The notes under the pieces: model-generated
Told to the model about the DNA's origin: nothing
Database searches by the model: none
What the model saw: the letters and a program-made list of their open reading frames with translations, nothing else
Position numbers and translations under genes: made by a program
Part shown: positions 1-7,279 of the stretch, one piece after another
How positions within the stretch are numbered: position 1 is the first letter of the stretch
How the letters are laid out: the number at the start of each line of letters is the position of its first letter
NCBI RefSeq assembly: GCF_945980375.1
Contig: NZ_CAMFQO010000009.1
Coordinates: 1-49,276, forward strand
Reading direction: 5' to 3'
DNA: 49,276 nt
Source: an uncultured Eubacterium sp.
GTDB taxonomy: Bacteria > Bacillota > Clostridia > Oscillospirales > Acutalibacteraceae

Positions 1-764
1 AAAAACCGCTTATTATGGGAATAGTAAACGTAACACCCGACAGCTTTTCGGACGGAGGCGAGCATTTTGATCCGCAAGATGCGGTTGATTATGCGTTACA
101 GCTTGTAAGCGACGGGGCGGATATTCTTGACTTTGGTGCGCAAAGCACTCGACCGGGCTACACACAGATTTCGCCTATCGAGGAAATGGATAGGCTTGAG
201 CCTGTTATTTCAAGGGTTAGAGCGTTGACTGATGTTCCCATCAGCATCGACACGTTTTATCCCGTTGTAGCACTTAATACTATCGAATGGGGCGCAAACA
301 TCATCAACGATGTAAGCGGTGTTGTCAGTGAAAAAATGGCAAATGTTGTCAGGGATAACGGTGCCGGCTGGATAATAATGCACAATGGCACAGGCGGTGT
401 AAATGAGGTGCGAGATTTCTTCATATCGTCTGCAAAAAGGTGCGAGGAGCTTGGGATAGATAAATCACAGCTTTGCTTTGATATGGGAATAGGCTTCGGC
501 AAGGACAGAAAGCAGGATTTGTCGCTTATTTCGTCCGTAGGCGATTATAAGCTGCAGGGTTATCCGTTATTACTCGGAACAAGCAGAAAACGCGTTATAG
601 GCGAATACGGCGGTGAAAGCGAGCCGAAAAACAGAGATTACGGCAATGTATCAGCCGATACGGTGGCTGTTTTGGGCGGAGCCGATATAATTCGTATGCA
701 CAACGTAAAAGCAGAAAAGCAGGGTGTATATTTTGCATATGCCGTAAAAAACGCAAGGGAATAG
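1..764 (+). CDS. folP: Dihydropteroate synthase (5' end outside window)
   Basis: Dihydropteroate synthase condenses 7,8-dihydropterin pyrophosphate with p-aminobenzoate in folate synthesis. The frame is open to the first full codon (position 3) and reads KPLI before MGIVNVTPDSFSDGG. In this family that motif is internal, preceded by a short N-terminal strand, so the ATG at 15 is probably not the start and the gene begins upstream of the window. Visible family motifs are the pterin/pyrophosphate loop NVTPDSFSDGG, STRPG, SIDT, INDVSG, and the C-terminal GTSRKR and IRMHNV (usually RVHDV). The TIM barrel is otherwise complete. The gene is 3 nt from folB and clearly in one operon with folB and folK. 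Seen: motifs and open 5' frame. Known: reaction of the family. Confidence 0.95.
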   Translation, partial: KPLIMGIVNVTPDSFSDGGEHFDPQDAVDYALQLVSDGADILDFGAQSTRPGYTQISPIEEMDRLEPVISRVRALTDVPISIDTFYPVVALNTIEWGANIINDVSGVVSEKMANVVRDNGAGWIIMHNGTGGVNEVRDFFISSAKRCEELGIDKSQLCFDMGIGFGKDRKQDLSLISSVGDYKLQGYPLLLGTSRKRVIGEYGGESEPKNRDYGNVSADTVAVLGGADIIRMHNVKAEKQGVYFAYAVKNARE

Positions 765-767
765 ATT

Positions 768-1127
768 ATGGATAAAATTTCAATTAAAGGATTAAGGCTT
801 TTTGCATACCACGGTGTTAACCCCGAGGAAAAGGAAAACGGTCAAACCTTTGTTATAGATATGGATTATTATGTAAACATAGCAAGGGCATGCCAAATGG
901 ATAGTATTGACGATACCGTAAGCTATGCAAGGGTTGTAAAGGCAATACGCAATGCATTTTGCGAAAATAAATATGATTTGATAGAAAAGGCCGCACAGGT
1001 TGTTGCCGATGCCGTGCTTGAGGAGTTCCCTGATATTTTTAAGGTGGATATTACCCTCAAAAAGCCCGAGGCACCCATAAAGGCAGATTTTGATTACGTT
1101 GCAGTTACTATATCGAGGGAAAGATAA
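768..1127 (+). CDS. folB: Dihydroneopterin aldolase
   Basis: This 119-residue protein matches dihydroneopterin aldolase, which splits 7,8-dihydroneopterin into 6-hydroxymethyl-dihydropterin and glycolaldehyde. The N-terminal signature GLRLFAYHGVNPEEKENGQ carries the conserved tyrosine and glutamates of the family, and the length is normal (about 120 residues; active as an octamer). It starts 3 nt after folP and its TAA overlaps the folK ATG (TAATG), so the three proteins are probably translationally coupled. The next intermediate in the pathway is used by FolK and then FolP, so all three genes here are successive steps of one branch. Confidence 0.95.
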   Translation: MDKISIKGLRLFAYHGVNPEEKENGQTFVIDMDYYVNIARACQMDSIDDTVSYARVVKAIRNAFCENKYDLIEKAAQVVADAVLEEFPDIFKVDITLKKPEAPIKADFDYVAVTISRER

Positions 1128-1618
1128 TGGATTACATACTATCACTTGGCACTAATATCGGCGACAGAAAAAATAATATCGAAAAAGCGATTGAGGCAAT
1201 AAATTCCATTCCGTATACGGATGTGAAGAAAATGTCGTCCGTATACGAAACAGAGCCTGTCGGATACGCAAAGCAGGATGATTTTTACAACTGCGTTGCC
1301 TATGTTTCAAGCAGGCTTGAGCCAAACGAAATGCTTGGCGTCTGCCTTGGTATCGAAGCAGGCTTCGGCCGTGAAAGAGGCATTAAAAACGGACCGAGGA
1401 TTTTGGATATAGACCTGATTTTTGCAGAGGATTTGACTATTAATTCGCTAAACCTCATCTGTCCTCATCCGCGGTACAGCGAGCGCAGATTTGTTCTTGA
1501 GCCCTTGCTTGAGCTGTTGCCGAGCGGAGAATTTTACGGAATAAAATTTGCCGATTACATTAATGATATTGAAGGTCAGGCAGTGCGAATTGCACATACA
1601 TCAATAAACATTAAATAA
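1127..1618 (+). CDS. folK: 2-Amino-4-hydroxy-6-hydroxymethyldihydropteridine pyrophosphokinase
   Basis: HPPK transfers pyrophosphate from ATP to 6-hydroxymethyl-7,8-dihydropterin, making the FolP substrate. The 163-residue protein has the expected N-terminal LSLGTNIGDR, the YETEPVGY loop, QDDFYNCV, the magnesium-binding RILDIDLIF (two aspartates) and PHPRYSERRFVLEPL. The length is typical. It overlaps folB by one base. It is the last recognised folate gene; about 100 nt of A/T-rich DNA follow before the next small gene. No unusual features. Confidence 0.96.
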   Translation: MDYILSLGTNIGDRKNNIEKAIEAINSIPYTDVKKMSSVYETEPVGYAKQDDFYNCVAYVSSRLEPNEMLGVCLGIEAGFGRERGIKNGPRILDIDLIFAEDLTINSLNLICPHPRYSERRFVLEPLLELLPSGEFYGIKFADYINDIEGQAVRIAHTSINIK

Positions 1619-1721
1619 AAAATTTCATAAAAATAAAAAATTACCTGCGTTATTATCACCTGTTTTTCAAACAATAATATTGCTGAAAAGCATGATTTGT
1701 GATATTACGGAGGTATTTTTT

Positions 1722-1904
1722 ATGAGTTCAAAATCTGCAAAGATAGTTATGAAATGTGTCGGCGCAACACTTGCACTTTGCTCTGCAATGGCAATAGCAG
1801 GCGGATGCACCGCATCGTCAGGCTCGGCATCAACCAAAAAATTTATAAAGAAAACGGTCAACAAAATGTCCGATATAGTTGATGCAGTCGCAACGTTTAT
1901 GTAA
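1722..1904 (+). CDS. Small membrane-associated or secreted peptide, 60 residues, unknown function
   Basis: I do not recognise this gene. The start at 1722 is chosen because GGAGG lies at 1709-1713; a longer in-frame reading from 1680 has no ribosome binding site. The protein has a short basic N-terminus (SKSAKIVMK), a hydrophobic segment at about residues 11-27 (CVGATLALCSAMAIAGG) ending in a cysteine that weakly resembles a lipobox (AGGC), a Ser/Ala/Thr stretch, then a basic amphipathic C-terminal stretch (KKFIKKTVNKMSDIVDAV). It could be a small lipoprotein, a secreted peptide or a one-helix membrane peptide. A good Shine-Dalgarno and a terminator just downstream support a real gene, but no homologue comes to mind. 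Confidence 0.55.
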   Translation: MSSKSAKIVMKCVGATLALCSAMAIAGGCTASSGSASTKKFIKKTVNKMSDIVDAVATFM

Positions 1905-1916
1905 ATCCCTAAATTT

Positions 1917-2002
1917 CGGCTCTCCTTGTTGCAGGTGACAGAGGGGATAAACAACAAACAAAGCGGATTGAACCCGATGTTCAACCCGCTTTTGCGTTTT
2001 TA
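1917..2002 (+). repeat. Dispersed intergenic repeat, copy A (partial)
   Basis: This copy reads GGCTCTCCTTGTTGCAGG, then GACAGAGGGGATAAAC, then a terminator hairpin. Compared with copies at 7085, 13059 and 27185 it keeps the left GGCTC(C/T)CCTT, the middle GA..GAGGGGATAAA and the right hairpin ATTGAACnnnnGTTCAA, but lacks the full inner palindrome. It lies in the convergent space between the small peptide gene and the aldolase gene. Confidence 0.7.
1961..2002. terminator. Bidirectional rho-independent terminator (copy A)
   Basis: Arms AGCGGATTGAAC (1962-1973) and GTTCAACCCGCT (1979-1990) pair with one mismatch around a 5-nt loop. CTTTTGCGTTTTT follows on the plus strand. The element sits between two converging genes, so it can serve both. 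Confidence 0.75.
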
Positions 2003-2014
2003 ATATTTATGCTA

Positions 2015-2878
2015 TTAAGCCTTGTTTACAGAACCGAAAAGCTCCATCTTTTCCTTAACGGTGTCGCAAATTGCCTTTGCACCGTCTGCAAGAAGCTTAC
2101 GTGGGTCAAAGCCCTTGCCCTCAAGGTCCTTGCCTGCCTCGATGTACTTACGTGTTGCCTCCTGGAAAGCAAGCTGACATTCTGTGTTTACGTTAATCTT
2201 TGATACGCCGAGGTCGATTGCTTTTTTGATCATATCCTCAGGGATACCTGTACCGCCGTGAAGAACAAGCGGCATAGCGCCTGTCTTTTGCTGAACAGCG
2301 TCAAGTGTTTCAAATGAAAGGCCTGCCCAGTTTGCAGGATATTTGCCGTGGATGTTGCCGATACCTGCGGCAAGCATATCAACACCAAGGTCTGCAATCA
2401 TCTTGCACTCGTTAGGGTCTGCACATTCGCCTGCACCTATAACGCCGTCTTCCTCGCCGCCGATTGAGCCAACCTCTGCCTCGATTGAAAGGCCGAGTGC
2501 GTGAGCAACGTTTACAAGCTCTGTTGTCTTTGCAACGTTCTCTTCAATAGGATAATGAGAGCCGTCAAACATAATTGATGTAAAGCCTGCCTTGATGCAC
2601 TTGTAGCAGCCCTCGTATGTGCCGTGGTCAAGGTGAAGAGCAACAGGAACGGTAATGCCAAGCTCCTCGTCCATTGCCTTTACCATTTGTGCAACTGTTT
2701 TGAAGCCTGTCATATATTTGCCTGCACCCTCTGATACACCCAAAATAACAGGACTGTTAAGCTCTTGAGCTGTAAGAAGAATAGACTTTGTCCACTCAAG
2801 GTTATTGATATTGAATTGTCCTACTGCGTAGTGACCTTCCTTTGCTTTTTTAAGCATTTCTGTTGCGGAAACTAACAT
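2015..2878 (-). CDS. fba: Class II fructose-bisphosphate aldolase
   Basis: This 287-residue zinc-dependent aldolase interconverts fructose 1,6-bisphosphate with dihydroxyacetone phosphate and glyceraldehyde 3-phosphate in glycolysis. Family landmarks are the N-terminal AVGQFNINNLEW, the metal-binding LHLDHGT, DGSHYPIEENV, EAEVGSIGGEEDG, GNIHGKY and VLHGGTGIP. All are present, so it should be active. The start has AGGAG 8 nt upstream. It has its own sigma-A promoter in the 90-nt gap to the beta-glucosidase gene, so it is probably a single-gene transcript ending at the repeat-associated terminator at 1961-2002. Confidence 0.96.
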   Translation of the reverse strand: MLVSATEMLKKAKEGHYAVGQFNINNLEWTKSILLTAQELNSPVILGVSEGAGKYMTGFKTVAQMVKAMDEELGITVPVALHLDHGTYEGCYKCIKAGFTSIMFDGSHYPIEENVAKTTELVNVAHALGLSIEAEVGSIGGEEDGVIGAGECADPNECKMIADLGVDMLAAGIGNIHGKYPANWAGLSFETLDAVQQKTGAMPLVLHGGTGIPEDMIKKAIDLGVSKINVNTECQLAFQEATRKYIEAGKDLEGKGFDPRKLLADGAKAICDTVKEKMELFGSVNKA

Positions 2879-2933
2879 AATTTTACTCTCCTATATATTT
2901 GTTATTTTTGAGCTTTTGTGCTCGTTACAATAT

Positions 2934-2962
2934 AGTATAATACAATTATACCTAAATATCAA
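2934..2962 (-). promoter_or_regulatory. Sigma-A promoter of fba
   Basis: On the minus strand, TTGATA (2957-2962), a 17-nt spacer and TATACT (2934-2939) precede fba by about 55 nt. The fit to the TTGACA-17-TATAAT consensus is close. Confidence 0.7.
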
Positions 2963-2968
2963 CTAAAA

Positions 2969-5389
2969 TTATTCAATATCCATTACGGATTTGAGAATAT
3001 ATTTTGCACTCTGTTGGATTTCGCCGAGGGTTATGCCGTCGGGCTTGCCGAGTGTTGCAAGCAATGTTCCGTCAGGCTTGCCGTTTGTAACACGGTCTCC
3101 GCCCGGCATAAGCAGATTTACGCCCGACCTTATGCGGTAAGCCTGGTCACGCAAATTCGGGAACTCAATGCTCTTTGACGGCTTCATCCACCAGTCAGTC
3201 ATTACGTTGCCCTCGTAGCCCCACTCGTTTCGCAGTACGGTTACGCAGGTGTCGTAGTTGTAATGGCACCATACATTGTTAATTTTGTTGTACGATGTCA
3301 TAATGTTTTTGGGCTGACTGTCCTTTATGCAGATTTCAAATGCCTTTAGGTAAATTTCTCTTAATGCTCTTTCGCTTATCTGCGAATCGTTTGTGTTGCG
3401 GCAAAGCTCCTGATTGTTGCACGCAAAATGCTTTGGACACGCAGAGCCTCCCTGCGACTGAATACCCTTTACACAGGCGGCACCCATTTTACCGCTGACA
3501 TACGGATCCTCTGAAAAATATTCAAAGTTTCTGCCGCACAGAGGATTGCGGTGAATGTTCATACCCGGTGCAAGCAATACATCGGTGCCTTTTTCTTTCA
3601 TTTCCTTGGCGACTATTGTATAAAGCTGTTCAACAAGCCTTGTGTTGAACGAGCAAGCCAAAAGTGTGCCAATCGGCAAAAGCGAGCAGCAGGAAATAAG
3701 CCTGATTCCCGACGGCCCGTCGGTTGTGATTATAGGACGAATACCTTTGTTGCGCAGGCTTTCAAGCACACCGCCGTAAGCACCTGCGTTACCTTTCGGG
3801 CCCAAAGGACTGTCCATTTTGTAGTCGCCCCTTGTGATTGCCTCAAGCTCGGTGTTGTCAAGCTGTGCCACAAATTCGTCAAGGGTTGCCTTGCCGTTTT
3901 TAACGTCTGCAAGCTTTATACCCTTGTCACCTGTTTGCTCAATGGCTGCGGGCAGGTTGTTGAGTATTCTTGTTGCAAGGTCGTATTTTTCCTTGGCAAC
4001 ATGCTTTGAGCCGAGATATATCTTTCCCGATTTTTCCTCTGCTCTCCAAACGATAAAGTCATTTTTAGGTGAGCAAACCTGCTTTAGCTGTTGCCAAAGT
4101 TCTGTGCCCTCCTGAAAATATGTAAACACCTTTTCTGCCTGACGCACATTATTGCCGGCATAAAAGCTGTATTCGCCTTTTTCGATAACATATGACGACG
4201 CGTTGTTTGTTGAGCCGCAGTCGTCAAACGATGTCAGCTGATACATATCAACAAAAAGCGTAATGCTTTGGCTCTGCTTCGGCTCAAGAAGCTCTGTCTT
4301 TTCAAATGCCGCCAAGGCTCTGCTTGGATTGCCCAGCCTTCCGCAGGGCTTGCCGAGATAAAGCTGTACGGTTTCTTTGCCTGCGACGTCGCCTGTGTTG
4401 GTAACGGTAAAATTAAACTCAAAGCCGTTGTCATTTGCTTTTACATCGTTACACTTAATTTCAAAGCTTGTGTAGCTCAAGCCGTATCCAAACGGATAAA
4501 GCACCTTGTCCTGTGCAAAGCTTTCAAAGTAACGGTAGCCTACAAAAATATCCTCTGTGTATTCGTTTGCCTTTTTGTTGCCGAAGCTTGCTGATGACGG
4601 ATAATCGTAATAGTTTCTTGCTATTGTGTCGGTCAGTCTGCCGCTTGGGTTTACCTTACCGCAAAGGAGGTCTGCAACGGCATTTCCGCTTTCCATACCT
4701 CCCTGCCAAACATACATAACGGCACCGATTTTATCTCCGTAATGCTTTACCCAGCTCATATCAATGATGTTGCCGACGTTCAGCAAAACAACAACCTTGT
4801 CAAAGTGAGCCGTTACGGTGTCGAGCATTTCAATTTCCTCATCGTGCAGGAAGTAGCTTCCGTTGTCCAAATCACAATCTCTGTCCTCGCCCGATGACCT
4901 GCCGATTGTTACAACAGCCACGTCGCTGTCTGCCTTTGCCTGTGCCACGATTTCGTCGGTCAGGGGCATTTCCCAATAACGCAGGGGCCAGTGTGCCCAA
5001 TATCCGTGCGATACAGGATTTTTCTCTATCCACTCAAGGTAAATGCTGTGCAGGGTGGTGTTGAGCTTTAGCCTGTCGCAGTTTTCTATACCCTCGGCAA
5101 TGTCTATGTTGTACGGCCTGATAACATCACCGCCGCTGCCGTAGCCTACAAAAAAGTAATCCTTGTATGTTCTGCCGAACAGCGACACGGTTGTGCCCGC
5201 GGCAAGAGGAAGCAAGCCCTTGTTTTCAAGCAATACAGCACCCTCGGCAGCCGCCTGCCTTGCAAGCTCCGGCATACCGTCCGATATTACGGTTTCTGTT
5301 TGTAATTTGCTGTTCTCCTCCTGTGACAGAGAATTAAAGCGCGATACAATATTACCTATTTTGTCATTGATTTTTTCTTTGATTGTCAT
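2969..5389 (-). CDS. Glycoside hydrolase family 3 beta-glucosidase, domain-permuted
   Basis: This 806-residue GH3 enzyme probably releases glucose from cello-oligosaccharides or aryl-glucosides. The domain order is reversed compared with most GH3 enzymes. The alpha/beta sandwich normally found second comes first (about residues 35-300, with LFGRTYKDYFF and GYGSGGDV). A fibronectin III-like domain follows (about 310-430; LYPFGYGLSYTSFE). The TIM-barrel domain is last (about 500-800), with KHFACNN and the nucleophile aspartate in VMTDWWM near residue 730. Ruminococcus albus and Butyrivibrio beta-glucosidases have this layout. No signal peptide is visible, so it is probably cytosolic. It starts 17 nt after the CLC gene, with GGGAGA as ribosome binding site, and is probably cotranscribed with it. 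Confidence 0.93.
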   Translation of the reverse strand: MTIKEKINDKIGNIVSRFNSLSQEENSKLQTETVISDGMPELARQAAAEGAVLLENKGLLPLAAGTTVSLFGRTYKDYFFVGYGSGGDVIRPYNIDIAEGIENCDRLKLNTTLHSIYLEWIEKNPVSHGYWAHWPLRYWEMPLTDEIVAQAKADSDVAVVTIGRSSGEDRDCDLDNGSYFLHDEEIEMLDTVTAHFDKVVVLLNVGNIIDMSWVKHYGDKIGAVMYVWQGGMESGNAVADLLCGKVNPSGRLTDTIARNYYDYPSSASFGNKKANEYTEDIFVGYRYFESFAQDKVLYPFGYGLSYTSFEIKCNDVKANDNGFEFNFTVTNTGDVAGKETVQLYLGKPCGRLGNPSRALAAFEKTELLEPKQSQSITLFVDMYQLTSFDDCGSTNNASSYVIEKGEYSFYAGNNVRQAEKVFTYFQEGTELWQQLKQVCSPKNDFIVWRAEEKSGKIYLGSKHVAKEKYDLATRILNNLPAAIEQTGDKGIKLADVKNGKATLDEFVAQLDNTELEAITRGDYKMDSPLGPKGNAGAYGGVLESLRNKGIRPIITTDGPSGIRLISCCSLLPIGTLLACSFNTRLVEQLYTIVAKEMKEKGTDVLLAPGMNIHRNPLCGRNFEYFSEDPYVSGKMGAACVKGIQSQGGSACPKHFACNNQELCRNTNDSQISERALREIYLKAFEICIKDSQPKNIMTSYNKINNVWCHYNYDTCVTVLRNEWGYEGNVMTDWWMKPSKSIEFPNLRDQAYRIRSGVNLLMPGGDRVTNGKPDGTLLATLGKPDGITLGEIQQSAKYILKSVMDIE

Positions 5390-5406
5390 ATTGCTTCTCC
5401 CGAAAA

Positions 5407-6987
5407 TTATGTTGTTGGCTTGTATTGCTCTTTGAACAATTCCTCAAGATGCTCGCTTGTTTTTGCAAGCCGTCTTTGCGATACAAAAAATACTATCTCG
5501 TCACCCACCTTGAGTTCAACATCTCCGTTTGGAGTAATGCTGTCCTCGCCTCGCTCTACGGTGATAATCAGTGCGTGCCTGCCCCAATCAACATCCTTGA
5601 TTTTTTTGTTTGCAAGGTCGCTGCCGGTAGGTATTACAAATGATTTGATAATTTTTTCCATTCTCGGTGCGGTGTATCCGTCCGTGTCGGTAGAAATTCT
5701 TGCAAGCAAGGCTTCGTATATCGGCTCACTGCCGAGAAGGTTTGACACGGCATAGCTTGTAAGCGCAACCGTAACAAGAGGCAAAAAGTTGTTCATATTG
5801 CCTGTAAGCTCAAAGACCAGCACAACGCCGGTGATAGGGCTTTTGATTGTGGCAGAGAAAAATCCTGCCATACCGATAACTGCAAATTCCTCCCACAAGC
5901 CGTAGGGTAAGCCTGTAAAATGCAGAACAACCGTGCCTAATGATGCACCCAAATATGTACCCAAAATGCAAAGAGGATACAGCGTACCGCCCGGCGCACC
6001 GCAGGCAAAGCAAATTGCACCGAACAAGAACTTTGCAACGAGCAGACCGAACATTACGGGAAGAGCAGGCTTTTCGTTCATAAGGTATTCTACCATGGAA
6101 TGACCGCCGCAAAGCACCTGCGGAACAAGCAAGCCTACAATTCCGCTGAACACAAACACGGCGGGAAGAACGAGCCTGTTCGGAATATTTTTCAGTTTTT
6201 TGAAGCTGTCAAGCGTTTTGAGCATAATTTTTGTGTAGCCCACGCCCGACAGACCGATAATGATACCGAGCAAAACAAGTATCCAATAATATTGAAGCGG
6301 AAAGTTAACCGTGTCGTAATTGAATATTGTGCTTTGGCCGAAAAACAGCTTGGAAACATAGTCGGCAACAACGGTTGCAACAATGCCCATACACAGAATG
6401 TTTTTGTCAAACGAATGATGAATTTCCTCAAGCACAAACATAATGCCTGCAAGCGGTGCGTTGAATGCCGCCGCCATACCCGCGCCTGCACCGCAGGAAA
6501 TCATACGAAGCTCGGTGGTTTTGTCCGCCTTGGTGATTTTTGCAACACCCTTTGCCGCCATACCGCCGAGCTGAACGCTCGGACCCTCTCTGCCGAGCGA
6601 CAAGCCTGCAAAAACCGATGCCGTTCCGCCGATAAGCTTGGCAAGGATAACCCTCCACCATATCGGAGCCTTGCGTCCTTTAATTTCGCCCGTAACCTGC
6701 GGAATACCCGAGCCCGCACAGTCCGGCTCCCACTTGACAATGTAGGACACAAACAGACCGATTACAGCAAGCGCCGCAAGCCAAAGAGCAATTTTCCACC
6801 AATTACCGCTGATGCCTGTTAAAACCTTGTTGAGTCCGTCCTCCGCAAATGACAGCATATATCGGTACAGCACGGCGATAAGTCCGGCGGCAACTCCAAC
6901 CTCCAGACCTCTTATTACAAGAAAAAACGCCTCGCTTCTTTTTGATTGAATTTTTCTGATTGTGTTTATTTTCTTTGGTTCTTCCAT
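5407..6987 (-). CDS. CLC-type chloride/proton antiporter with C-terminal RCK_C (TrkA-C) domain
   Basis: This 526-residue polytopic membrane protein carries the CLC selectivity motifs GSGIP, GREGPSVQLGG (with the gating glutamate) and GAPGGTLYP. An EEIHHSF segment matches the region of the inner proton-transfer glutamate of E. coli ClcA. Both glutamates suggest a 2 Cl-/1 H+ exchanger rather than a channel. After the membrane domain (about 1-435) comes a soluble domain (about 440-526) that resembles the TrkA-C/RCK_C ligand-binding fold, a known fusion in bacterial CLC proteins. The start is at 6987, but no ribosome binding site precedes it: the -10 box ends 6 nt before the ATG, implying a leaderless message. 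The beta-glucosidase gene follows 17 nt downstream. Confidence 0.93.
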   Translation of the reverse strand: MEEPKKINTIRKIQSKRSEAFFLVIRGLEVGVAAGLIAVLYRYMLSFAEDGLNKVLTGISGNWWKIALWLAALAVIGLFVSYIVKWEPDCAGSGIPQVTGEIKGRKAPIWWRVILAKLIGGTASVFAGLSLGREGPSVQLGGMAAKGVAKITKADKTTELRMISCGAGAGMAAAFNAPLAGIMFVLEEIHHSFDKNILCMGIVATVVADYVSKLFFGQSTIFNYDTVNFPLQYYWILVLLGIIIGLSGVGYTKIMLKTLDSFKKLKNIPNRLVLPAVFVFSGIVGLLVPQVLCGGHSMVEYLMNEKPALPVMFGLLVAKFLFGAICFACGAPGGTLYPLCILGTYLGASLGTVVLHFTGLPYGLWEEFAVIGMAGFFSATIKSPITGVVLVFELTGNMNNFLPLVTVALTSYAVSNLLGSEPIYEALLARISTDTDGYTAPRMEKIIKSFVIPTGSDLANKKIKDVDWGRHALIITVERGEDSITPNGDVELKVGDEIVFFVSQRRLAKTSEHLEELFKEQYKPTT

Positions 6988-6993
6988 ACCTAT

Positions 6994-7022
6994 ATTATAT
7001 ATACAGTCACATAATTTTTCAA
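6994..7022 (-). promoter_or_regulatory. Sigma-A promoter giving a predicted leaderless CLC mRNA
   Basis: On the minus strand, TTGAAA (7017-7022), a 17-nt spacer and TATAAT (6994-6999) are followed by ATAGGT and then the ATG at 6987. A start 6-7 nt past the -10 box falls on or next to the A of the ATG. No in-frame ATG with a Shine-Dalgarno was found in the next 40 codons. Confidence 0.75.
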
Positions 7023-7084
7023 GACAATTATTACCAAATCAGGCTGTCGATAAATGGTCTGAACCACGCCAAAAGAAAATATAT

Positions 7085-7189
7085 TTGGCGCCCCTTTTAT
7101 GCAATAAAGGGGAGCTGTCACCGCAGGGGACTGAGGGGATAAAAAACAGATTGAACATCGAGTTCAATCTGCTTTTGGCGTTTTTCGCC
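7085..7189 (+). repeat. Dispersed intergenic repeat, copy B
   Basis: CCCCTTTTATGCAATAAAGGGG forms the left palindrome. AGCTGTCACCGCAGGGGACT and GAGGGGATAAAAAA follow, then the hairpin CAGATTGAACatcgaGTTCAATCTG. The order and wording match copies at 13059 and 27185. It lies between the end of purA and the CLC promoter. The remaining 7190-7279 (including GAGGTACCCTC, a short palindrome) holds nothing I can name. Confidence 0.8.
7141..7171 (-). terminator. Rho-independent terminator downstream of purA (copy B)
   Basis: A perfect 10-bp stem CAGATTGAAC/GTTCAATCTG (7147-7156 and 7162-7171) with a 5-nt loop is followed on the minus strand by six T residues. It would stop transcription coming from purA before the CLC promoter. 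Confidence 0.8.
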
Positions 7190-7279
7190 TTTTGCTCGGT
7201 CGAGGTACCCTCGTACATCTTCCCTTGCAAAATGCAAAATTCAGTTCCATTTCTCAACAGTCTGCCAGCGTGATTTATA

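Noticed and set aside
6100-6822. 240-codon open frame on the plus strand
   Set aside because: It lies antisense to the CLC gene, its translation is rich in Lys/Arg/Cys/His/Asn with no domain, and the CLC reading shows clear family motifs.
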